Below, piece after piece: positions 1-7,928 of a DNA stretch of 25,543 bases. Below the pieces are notes generated by a model. It did no database searches, was not told where the DNA came from, and saw only the letters and a program-made list of their open reading frames with translations. This DNA comes from Silene noctiflora. Its lineage: Eukaryota > Streptophyta > Magnoliopsida > Caryophyllales > Caryophyllaceae. The stretch spans positions 26,066 to 51,608 of the forward strand of contig VHZZ01010834.1 in NCBI GenBank assembly GCA_009801015.1. The letters run 5' to 3'. The translations under genes were made by a program, and so were the position numbers. Every line of letters starts with the position of its first letter. Positions within the stretch are counted from its first letter, which is position 1.

Positions 1-1641
1 CCTGATGGTTTTAGGGATCTTATTATGCAATGTGTATCTACCCCAAATTATTCAATAGCTCTTAATGGTGTTGTTTTTGGTTATTTTAAAGGAAAAAGGG
101 GTCTCGGGCAGGGTGACCCCATGTCCCCTCTCCTCTTCACCATTTGCTTGGAGTATTTGAGCAGGATTATCCATTGGGTGCAGGAGCAGAAGGATTTTAG
201 CTTTCACCCTTTATGTCACAGAGTGAAGTTAAGTCACTTATGCTTTGCTCATGACTTAATTATGTTCTGCAGAGTTGATAGAGAGTCTGTTACATTACTG
301 CTCAGGGCTTTCAAAACTTTTTCAGTAGCTTCTGGGTTATGTATGAATCAAGGGAAGTCTAATGTGTATATGAATGGGATTAATGCTGGTACAATGGGAT
401 ACATTGAAAAACTTTCAGGTATGCAGAGAGGAACAGTTCTTTTTAAATATCTGGGGGTTAACATTTCTCCAAAGAGATTGGGGATAGATGATTGTCAGTG
501 CTTGGTTGAAAAGATTAGTGACAGGATTAGAAGTCTGGGGGCAAGGAAACTATCATATGCTGGGAGATTGACTCTTATTAAATCTGTTCTGGGTACTCTG
601 CATAATTACTGGGCTATGATCTTTATCCTACCAAAGACAGTGTTGCTAAAGATTGAAGCCATTTGCCGGGGCTTTCTGTGGCATGGTAGTGACATAAAGG
701 ATAGTCCTCATCTGGTGTCTTGGGAGCAAATATGTCAACCTCGTAAGAAAGGAGGTCTTGGACTCAGGAACCTATATTGGTGGAATGTTGCAGCAATTGC
801 AAAATATGTATGGTGGATAGAGGAAAAAACTGATCACTTATGGGTTCGCTGGATTCATTCTATCTATATAAAGGATCAAGCTTGGGAGGATTATGTACCA
901 GGTATAGGTGCTAGCTGGACTTGGAAACGTATTTGCTGGGTTAAGGAGACTGTGAAACCCTTCATGTTTGGTAATGGTGTTACTGAATATCATATAAAGA
1001 CAGGTTATTTTTGGTTACAGACTATTTGGCCTGATAAGGAATGACATCCATGAAGCAACAATAGACTGATCATTCCTCGACATAGTTTTCATATTTGGCT
1101 CATTGCTCATAGGAGACTGTTAACAATGGACGGGTTGATGAGAATGGGTATAGTGCAGGATAATAGTTGCTGGTTGTGTGGGGATGCCTCTGAGAACATT
1201 GATCATCTTTTTTTTCAATGCCCTTTCAGTAGCAGATGCCTGAGTCTACTGCAAGACTGTCTCTCTGTAAAGGTACCTGATCATAATATTATAATGTGGT
1301 GGGTAAGATATAGATCCAGGTCTTTGATGGTGAAACAAATCTTGGGATGATGCTTGACAGTGTTATGTATAAGATTTGGCATTGTCGAAATCAGTGCAGA
1401 TTGAATGGCATGGTACCTAGACCGCAGCAGTGTTTTGAGCAATGTCGAAAGGAGATTAGATTAAGAATGATAAGCAATTGTCGAGGATCTAAGAATAGAA
1501 GAGTGAATGATTGGATTAATCAGCTGAGTTTTTGATTTATTTTGCTCTTTTGTAAGTTGTTAAGGGTGTTGACCCTTAGCATAAATTGTATGAGTTGGTT
1601 TTAATGATAATATAAGCTTACATTTTCCCAAAAAAAAAAAG
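1..1641 (+). mobile_element. L1-type LINE, 3' part, dead
   Basis: Non-LTR retrotransposon remnant; the reading frame is already open at base 1, so the 5' part lies outside the window. Frame 1 encodes the second half of a reverse transcriptase: the GLGQGDPMSPLLF motif (usually GLRQGDP), then CFAHDLIMF at about 241-267, where plant L1 elements have FADD. The first catalytic aspartate is His (CAT, 250-252). Two in-frame stops follow (1042-1044 and 1051-1053). The same frame then continues into a zf-RVT zinc-finger-like end with CWLCG, HLFFQCP and IPRHSFHIWL. Near 1345 the frame shifts, apparently by a lost base, and a last piece with YKIWHCRNQ runs to a stop at 1535. A short 3' UTR ends in an A-rich tail at about 1630-1641. 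Several inactivating changes make it an old copy with no activity. The family call is firm; the exact lineage is not. Confidence 0.93.
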
Positions 1642-1677
1642 AAGAAAGGGGGTTTGGGTTTTGTGGTAAGTACTTCT

Positions 1678-1817
1678 GTTGGCTGAAAACTAAAATGAGG
1701 GAGTCGGGTGGATGGTTTTCGTATTTTACGGGATATATTTGTTATTTTCTTTTCTTTTTTCTTTTTATAAAAAAATGGGATAAGGAGCATGTAGGTCGGA
1801 GTATAGTCTACGGATTG
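1678..1817. repeat. Tandem repeat copy 1 (uninterrupted)
   Basis: A unit of about 143 bp beginning GTTGGCTGAAAAC and ending TCTACGGATTG. It is repeated directly afterwards at 1821-1887, and the repeat resumes at 3702-3779. Shared blocks include TTTTCGTATTTTACGGGATA and AAAAAAATGGGATAAGGAGC. This copy preserves the uninterrupted form of the Helitron target site (GTTA|TTTT, about 1744-1751). It also lacks about 10 bases of a hairpin present in copy 2. Confidence 0.85.
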
Positions 1818-2462
1818 TATGTTGACTGAAAAGTAAAAAGAGGGAGTGGGGTGGGTGGTTTTCGTATTTTACGGGATATATTTGTTACTAGTTTTACTCC
1901 CGTGTAAAAAAATGCACGGGTTTACCTTCAAAATCCCGGTATACAGAATTTTGTTTAATGTAGGTAATTTGATAAATTAATTAAAAAACTCATTTAAAAG
2001 TGTAATTATTTAATGAATATAACATGATTTTTAATATTACAGTTAGACCAGTATAAAAAAGTAGAGAGAAATATTTGCACTTAACATNGACGTGGCTAAA
2101 AATAACACAATGTTATCTCGACCATGATAAAACAAACCGGCACAGCTGTAAAGCCCACACAAATGGACATAAAATCTAACTTAGTGGGTCTCTCTTAAGA
2201 GGGATATATCCTTCTTCAGATTAAAANGGATCAAACAACACCTTATATGCAAAGATCAGATAGTTTGATAGTATTTACATAGAAAGAGGGGCAAGCCCCG
2301 TTATATTTTTGTCTTTCATATTGTATTTGAACCGCCTTAAATCTATGGCGAATATATCAGTCTTAAATAAGAAAATTGTGAACCAATATAAAACCTAATT
2401 AGCTCAATTTACAATTAAGCCAATACTGACACGTCATATTACCCTATCCTACCATATACTCN

Positions 2463-2540
2463 TATTTATAAATCCCCAGCTCACCCTAGATAACCCTAAT
2501 TCTCACCCTCCCTCACACTCACAAATCACAATCTCATATA
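2463..2540 (+). promoter_or_regulatory. Possible captured promoter and 5' leader inside the Helitron
   Basis: A TATA-like TATTTATAAAT (2463-2473) is followed by a C-rich, G-poor leader with ATAACCCTAAT (a near match to the plant telo-box AAACCCTAA, about 2490) and repeated CTCACCCTC and CTCACAC. This arrangement is typical of plant housekeeping or translation-related gene starts, and plant Helitrons are known to pick up gene pieces. No convincing exon follows; the short open frame after it (2549-2770) has no recognisable features. Moderate to low confidence. Confidence 0.35.
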
Positions 2541-3396
2541 TGTCGTGATTGTCATTCCTGCTCTTTGTCACTCTCTCTCATCCCATTTCCCTACCCTCCT
2601 CACTCCAGAAAGTATATTTGTTCATTATAATCATCTTAAAACTTGTTCTCATCTCTTTTGCTATTTCAACGTCGTTAAAAGTTATAGATAAGTCACCCTA
2701 TTTTTATAAATTGTACAAGATCATTTCACTCATTAAATGTTTTTGTCTTTACATATGCTCCTCTTATTAACGTTTGTAGAAAATGTTCAGATATATAATT
2801 TTAAAATTTTTAATATTTTAATTAATGTCCCCATTTTATTTGTAATTTTTTTTAATTAGAAAAGTTTTTTTTCCTCTGAAATCAAAATATTATTAATTTT
2901 TTTTATGGTTTATTATCAATATTGTTGGAATAAGACTGTTTTTGGCTGGCTTCTGTTGTGTGTTCATTTATATATTTTCGTAATTTTGTCCTTTTAAATT
3001 TTAAATTGAGAAGTTCGAGCATAATTGGAGAATTCGGCTTTCAACAAAATTTTCAACCCTTTCAATTTTTTTAAATAATTTTTTTCGTTTTAATTTTTCT
3101 CTGGTATTTTATTAAAATAAATAAATTGATTATTATAAGCAAATTTCTTCTTTTTTTTCTCATGTGATTTTTGTTCTATGGTAAGCAAATCACGTAAAAT
3201 TTATTATGTTAATGTTTCTGTTTTTAGCTCAATATATCATTCAACTATTTGTTTTCTCATCTTGTTAATTTTATATCACATCAAGTTGACAATGATGATT
3301 ATTATATTAGTAGTGTACAAAATATTTATTTAATGAAAACATGAGAGATATTAATTAGTTAATGAGTTTATAAAAGTTAGAGAAGAGTAATTAAAT

Positions 3397-3583
3397 CAAA
3401 GCGTCTCCCTTGTGATGAGTCGGTATTTGTGACGGGTAATGCCACTCACAAAACGAATAAAGCAAAAGGTGGGGGCACCCCTCCACTTGCTTTGCTCTCT
3501 CCTCTCATGGGTCTTTTGTCTCACAATTTGGTACCCGTCTTCTCAAAGTGACGGATACCTTCCATCACAAATGAGAATTGCCC
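3397..3583. mobile_element. MULE-type MITE nested in the Helitron
   Basis: A 187-bp element flanked by a perfect 9-bp duplication TAATTAAAT (3388-3396 and 3584-3592), the size used by Mutator-like elements. Its ends are imperfect inverted repeats sharing TCTC..TTGTGATG, then GGTAT and a GTCAC/GTGAC core. The interior folds back further (GGTACCCGTC region). It has no coding capacity. It must have arrived after the Helitron formed or travelled with it. Confidence 0.8.
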
Positions 3584-3779
3584 TAATTAAATATGTAGAG
3601 AGAACATGGGGGGAACTACTTAAATAAAAGTGTTTTTTTTACCTTGAAAATTATGGACCAATAAAAAATCAAGAAATGATTTAGCTTTTATAGTATAAAG
3701 ATTTCCATTTTTTTGTTTATAAAAAAATGGGATAAGGAGCATGTAGGTCTATACTCCTGGGAGTATAGTCTACGGATTG

Positions 3780-4194
3780 CTATTATGGCACATTTGACCA
3801 TTAAATGTACAAATTGCTTTTGAAACAACATTTTATTGTTTTATATGAGAATGAGAAAGGACCATTTGTGATAGTGGTTATTGGATGATAAGTAAACTAT
3901 AATGAATACGTATAACCAAATTACCTATCAAATATTTTTTATTTTAGTATAAAAGGTAAAAAGTGAAGGTGATATTTAAAGGTCTCGTTTGGTTGCCTTC
4001 ATAAAAATGGGTGTGTTGAAAAATCCCATGATTTGAAATATGGAAGATGTTTGGTTACTCTAAATTATGAGATTATTTCAGTTAATTGTTTACCTTTCTA
4101 CTTTAGAAATGTCTTTCATGGGCATTTTGATACTTTCCACACTCAATTTTGTCCACTTGTCATCTAATAATTGGTCATTCCTCTTTCCTTGGTC
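3780..4194. other. AT-rich spacer
   Basis: No gene seen. The stretch from about 3983 begins GGTCTCGTTTGGTTGCC and TTTGGTTAC recurs near 4052. This resembles the edge of a hAT- or Harbinger-type MITE, but no matching opposite end or target duplication could be found, so no element is called. Confidence 0.5.
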
Positions 4195-4318
4195 TTTGTG
4201 CCAAAATCAAAGGTAAACAAATGAACGGGACGGAGGGAGTAATGGAAAGTAAAATTAGGTTTACTTGATACTTTGTGCCAAAATCAAAGGTAAACAAATG
4301 ACTGGGACGGAGGGAGTA
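4195..4318 (-). repeat. Two tandem half-Stowaway ends
   Basis: Two copies with a 77-bp period. Each reads TTTGTGCCAAAATCAAAGG, then an ACAAATGA..GGGACGGAGGGAGTA block (4195-4241 and 4272-4318). On the minus strand each starts TACTCCCTCCGTCCC, the terminal repeat of Stowaway (Tc1/mariner-type) MITEs with its TA. Only one end is present each time, so these are truncated elements duplicated together with about 30 bp of flank (GGAAAGTAAA.TTAGGTTTAC). A diverged third half lies at about 14869-14898. Confidence 0.65.
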
Positions 4319-5156
4319 ATGGAAAGTAAAGTTAGGTTTACTTGGTACCGTGGATATCATTGACAGCATCACTAGCAGGATATACGTCATGTCGTCATAT
4401 GATAAAGTCGCAACATGTGTAAGATGGAGATTAGGAGTATGTTATTTATCAACGACATCAAAGCTTTAATCCATTGGAATCGGAGGATATAAATCATTTA
4501 AAACGGGACCAAACGGGGCCGGATGTATGAAGTAAGAAGTAGTTAAGGAAATTAATGACCTTGACAATGCCTTATATGGTTGTTAATGTAATAAATTTGA
4601 TATGGATATCTGAAATGTTTGTATGTCTAATCTAGAGACTTTGGAGGTAAGGGTTGGTGTGGAATTGACAAAAGACCGCGACTTAGATTGGATAGTCTCA
4701 ACTTTTGAGGGATGATTAGAATGGAATTAGTATCACTGAATCAAAAATCTTAAAACTCACTGTTAGGGGAAAAAAAGGCAATCATTTTTTTCCATGGAAA
4801 AAAGTGGTATTTAACCCTGATTTGAAGCAACACACTAATTATAACTTAAACAAAGTTCCATCTTAAAACCAGCGAGTAATAGGACTCAGGAGTTTTTACT
4901 AATTCGTAAACTGGTTTCTTATAATGTCTCATTCCATACATGGGAAGAGACCGTAAGAATTTTCTTTCATTGTGACTTAAGAAAGAGTTTAGAAAGACAA
5001 GAAACCTTGACTTTGCCTCATCTGGGATGTTGGTGTAATAAAATTGATATGGATGCGGAAATTGCTTCTGTTTATTTGTTGAATAGTCTCCTAATACCTG
5101 ATTCTTTATTAATTCAAATTTGAAAGTCAAGTTTGAAATTGACATCTTTGGTGTGT

Positions 5157-5235
5157 GAAAAAGAGGAAATCAAGCTTACTGGTTGCATTTATGTTTTTGG
5201 TTATAATCCACCCACCCTTAATCTGATTGATTATT
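5157..5235 (+). pseudogene. RLP signal-peptide relic A
   Basis: About 65 bases align without gaps to the start of RLP3: GGAAATCAAGCTTACTGG here against GGAAATCATGCTTAATAG in RLP3, followed in both by TTGCATTTATG.TTTTG. It corresponds to the first 20 or so codons of an RLP. The ATG is lost, and the similarity ends where LRRNT codons should begin. The rest of the gene has been deleted and replaced by the upstream region of an RLP1-type gene. Confidence 0.65.
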
Positions 5236-5542
5236 ACTTTATTATAACCGTATAATTGTATTCCTAATTCCGGCTTTCTTGTTCATTTGGATGTACAACT
5301 TTGCTGGAATTTCTTCTTGTCTGATTTGTTATGAGTCCAATTTCGGAAACCTTACCATTCAAGCTGAGCAAATTAGTGAGGAAATGAGGACTGGAATGGC
5401 ATGTGAGTTAATTAGCTGCTTATGCGCCACAAGGTCAGTGCTTTGTCCCTTATGTTCAAAAATTACTGTCTTCATTTGACTTCGTTTATAGCAAATTTGT
5501 TAACTTTGTTGGTTAGTTTACCCAAAGATGTGAAAAACTTTG

Positions 5543-5697
5543 TTACTCAGACTCGTTTAGAAGTATCCGACACGGGTGCGTCTCCAAGTGTCGGACTCGG
5601 CTATTTATTTTTTTGAAAAATATGCATATTTTGGTCTAAATTGAGGTGTTCAAGTGTCATACCCATGTCCGAGTGTCGAGTCTCGGACACGGGTACT
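5543..5697. repeat. Foldback-like dispersed repeat
   Basis: Present in upstream module A but not at the matching place in module B (about 7500), so it is probably an insertion. Both ends are rich in CCGACACGGGT, GTGTCGGACTCGG and CGGACACGGGTAC, partly inverted and partly direct, with an AT-rich centre. This GC-rich arrangement resembles dispersed MITE-like repeats common in plants. No clean target duplication was identified, so the boundaries are approximate. Confidence 0.4.
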
Positions 5698-5988
5698 AAG
5701 CTAATTTGTTAACACCTTGACTTTGTTTATAGCCAATTTGTTAACACCTTGACTTTCCCTAACATGGATGTTACAGAGTTTGATATTGATGTTTGGAATA
5801 CTTTTCAAGTTCTATTTAGAGCTCTACAACATAAAAATAGTTGAAAGCAATGAGAAAAGTCTTGACTTGGGTTGAATAGTCTCCCTAAACCCAAGTCCTT
5901 ACTAAGCTAAACCATAATCCTCTATATTATGAACCTTTCCTTCCCCGGCTTAACACAGAAAAAGATTGCCTCAATAAACCTCATTTAC
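5698..5988 (+). promoter_or_regulatory. Orphan RLP promoter and 5' leader
   Basis: Matches the region just before the RLP1 start: GATATTGATGTTTGGAATAC, AAAGCAATGAGAAAAGTCT, AAGTCCTTACTAAGC, CTCTATATTATGAACC (TATA-like) and ACAGAAAAAGATTGCC. Similarity stops at about 5988, where RLP1 continues to its ATG; here unrelated DNA follows and no LRR coding appears. It contains a 32-bp tandem duplication (5703-5724 and 5735-5756) that doubles a CCTTGACTTT W-box block. It is either the footprint of a deleted RLP gene or a partial duplication that never included one. Confidence 0.7.
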
Positions 5989-6301
5989 ATTGTAAGACCG
6001 TCTTATTTTGTAATTTGTACAACTAAAAGATCGAACTTTTAGTTGCACGGGCGGCAATTGTCACTGCTAGCTCTTAGTTTCGCCCCTGTTCCAAGGTCGT
6101 TGAATTTGTGTGTTTGAAGAATTGACAATTGCTATGCGATTCTTACCCCTACCATTTTGAAAAAATGTTAATGCTAGAGTATGTTCATTGATGATGAATC
6201 TAGTTCAGAAATACAACTATTGGCCTTATGTAGTAACTGATTATCGGATTATTTAGTCTGATTCAGTCATTTTCGTTAAAATAATGCACCAAGTTTGATG
6301 T
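5989..6301. other. Unassigned spacer between upstream modules
   Basis: No gene, RNA or complete mobile element seen. It starts abruptly where the orphan promoter ends and stops where module B begins. Small inverted words occur (ACTAAAAGATCGAACTTTTAGT near 6021; CAATTGTCA and TGACAATTG at about 6055-6130), but no target duplications accompany them. Confidence 0.5.
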
Positions 6302-7928
6302 GGAATGTCAAAGTTAGGTTTACTTGATATTGTGGATAGCATTCAGAGCATCACTAGCAGGATATGCATCATATGATAAAGTCGCGAGATATGTAAAGTG
6401 GAGATTCAAACAAAATATGTTATATATCAACGACATCAAAGCTTTAATCCTTTGGAATCAGCGGATATAAATCATTTAAACGGGACGAAACGGGAGGGAT
6501 GTACAGTAAGAAGTAGTTAAGGAAATGAATGATCTTGACTTTGCCTCAAGCCTCGTACGGTTGTTAATGTAATAATTTTGATATGGATGTCTGAAATGCT
6601 TTTATATCTAATATAGAAGCTTGCGAGGTAAGGGTTGGTGTGGTAATGACAAAATACCGTGACTTAGATGGGATAGTCGACTTTTGAGAGACGATTAGAA
6701 TGGAATTAATATCACTGAATCAATAATCTTAAAACTCACTCTTAAGAAAAAAAGACAATCTGTTTTTTATTCTGCTGAAAAAAAGTGTATTTAACTCGGG
6801 TTAGAAGCAAACGAGTAATAGGAGTTTTCACTAATTCGTAATCTGGTTTCTTATAATGTCTCATTCCATACATGGGAAGAGACCGCACAAATTTTCTTGC
6901 ATTGCGACATACGAAGGTGTTTAGTACGACAAGAGGCCTTCGACTTTGCCTCATCTGGGATGTTGGTGTAATAAAATTGATATGGATGCGGAAATTGCTT
7001 CTGTTTATTTGTTGAATAGTCTCCTAATACCTGCGTATTAATTCAAATTTGAATGTGAAGTTTGAAATTGACATTTTGGTGTGTGAAGACGATGAAATCA
7101 AGCTTATTGGTTGCATGTATGTTTTTGGTTATAATTTACCCACCCTTAATCTGATTGATTATGGCTTTATTATACATTGTATAATTGTATTCCTAATTCC
7201 GGCTTTCTTGTATAATTGGATGTACATCTCTGCAGAAATTTCTTCTTGTCTGATTTGTTGTGAACCCAATTTCAGAAATCTTACCATTCAAGCTGAGCAA
7301 ATTAGTGAGGAACTGAGGGGACTGCAATGGCATGTGAGTTAATTAGCTGCTTATGCGTGGCAAGGTCAGTGCTTCGTCCCTTATCTACCCTACTTGTACT
7401 GAATTTTAATGTGACTTGCGTTCCAAATTTACTGTCTTCATTTGACTTTGTTATTAACCAACTTGTTAACTTTGGCTGTTAGTTTCCCCAAAAAAATGAA
7501 AAAAATACATAATAAAACATATAATGTTTGATTGAATAAAAATAAATGGTCTCGTATTATTCAAAAGCTACGTGCATACTTTTTGTTACTGGCATCCAAC
7601 AAAAGTACAAAATTTGGTAGGGATGTCACATATACATTGTATGTTGCAACTTAAAAAAGGGTTTAGAAAGACAAACCATGACTTTGCCGAATTTGATATT
7701 GATGTTTGGAATACAATTCAACTTCTATTAGAACTTTGTGACGTGAGGCTTTGCGACGTAAAAATATTTGAAAGCAATGAGAAAAGTCTCGACTTTGGTT
7801 GAATTGCCTCTCTAAGGCCAAGTCCTTACTAAGCGAAACCTTAAGCCTCTATATATTATGAACCTTTCCTTCTCTGAGTTATCACAGAAAAGATTGCCCC
7901 AATAAACTCCGCTAAAAAAATTTGGTAT
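6302..7928 (+). repeat. RLP-upstream module, copy B (drives RLP1)
   Basis: Second copy of the module at 4322-5988, offset by about 1.98 kb. It lacks the half-Stowaway ends and the foldback insertion. It holds signal-peptide relic B (7092-7154) and ends in the RLP1 promoter: TATA-like TATATATTA at about 7850, a short leader, then the ATG at 7929. Shared landmarks with the RLP2 upstream DNA are GGCTTTCTT, TTGGATGTACA and GCTGCTTATGCG. W-box cores (TTGACT) lie at 6535 and 7442. Two further sites kept in other copies are altered here (near 7679 and 7789). Confidence 0.8.
7092..7154 (+). pseudogene. RLP signal-peptide relic B
   Basis: A 20-codon frame reading MKSSLLVACMFLVIIYPPLI and then a stop. 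It aligns with the start of RLP3 (MRKSCLIVAFMLLLIIHSSL) at both DNA and protein level: hydrophobic signal-peptide core, same length, KS near the start. It stops where the mature LRRNT cap should begin. The following bases match the upstream module instead of LRR coding sequence, so the body of this gene is gone. Too short to be functional; kept as evidence of a lost paralogue. Confidence 0.65.

Larger units (their letters stand above)
1888..3701 (-). mobile_element. Non-autonomous Helitron
   Basis: Rolling-circle DNA transposon read on the minus strand. Its 5' end (3701 leftwards) is TCTTTATACTATAAAAGC, a typical plant Helitron 5' terminus with leading TC. Its 3' end (1888-1891) is CTAG. Seven bases inside lies a GC hairpin, CCCGTG/CACGGG with an AT-rich loop (1899-1920), the expected subterminal hairpin. 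It sits between host A (1887) and host T (3702), the A^T target used by Helitrons, with no target duplication. The flanks rejoin to match the neighbouring tandem copy, which serves as the empty site. There is no Rep/helicase coding region, so it is non-autonomous. It carries a nested MITE (3397-3583) and a possible captured promoter (2463-2540). Three unresolved bases lie inside. Confidence 0.88.
1821..3779. repeat. Tandem repeat copy 2, split by a Helitron
   Basis: Second copy of the 143-bp unit. The left part (1821-1887) runs to GATATATTTGTTA and the right part (3702-3779) resumes with TTTCC and then the A-rich block and TCTACGGATTG. The 1814 bases between are the Helitron. The right part contains a perfect 9-bp hairpin, CTATACTCC / GGAGTATAG (3749-3757 and 3760-3768), of which copy 1 keeps only the second arm. 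Confidence 0.85.
4322..5988 (+). repeat. RLP-upstream module, copy A (no gene attached)
   Basis: About 1.65 kb matching copy B (6302-7925) almost throughout. Shared landmarks include GCATCACTAGCAGGATAT, TATCAACGACATCAAAGC, CTCATTCCATACATGGGAAG and CATTCAAGCTGAGCAAATTA. Its first half matches the DNA just upstream of RLP3 and its second half the DNA upstream of RLP1 and RLP2. It therefore looks like a fusion of two RLP 5' regions around a deleted gene. It contains a signal-peptide relic (about 5157-5235), a foldback-like insertion (about 5543-5697) absent from copy B, and an orphan promoter at its right end. Minus-strand open frames in it are judged spurious. Confidence 0.8.

Noticed and set aside
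2549-2770. A 73-codon open frame inside the Helitron.
   Set aside because: AT-rich low-complexity translation with no known family; the chance of such a frame is high.
3983-4060. GGTCTCGTTTGGTTGCC, resembling a MITE terminus.
   Set aside because: No inverted partner or target duplication could be found.
4846-5145. Minus-strand open frame of 99 codons, with a similar frame at 6742-6954.
   Set aside because: Both fall in duplicated upstream modules. They share sequence only because the modules are copies, have no known domain, and the match breaks down outside the duplicated DNA.
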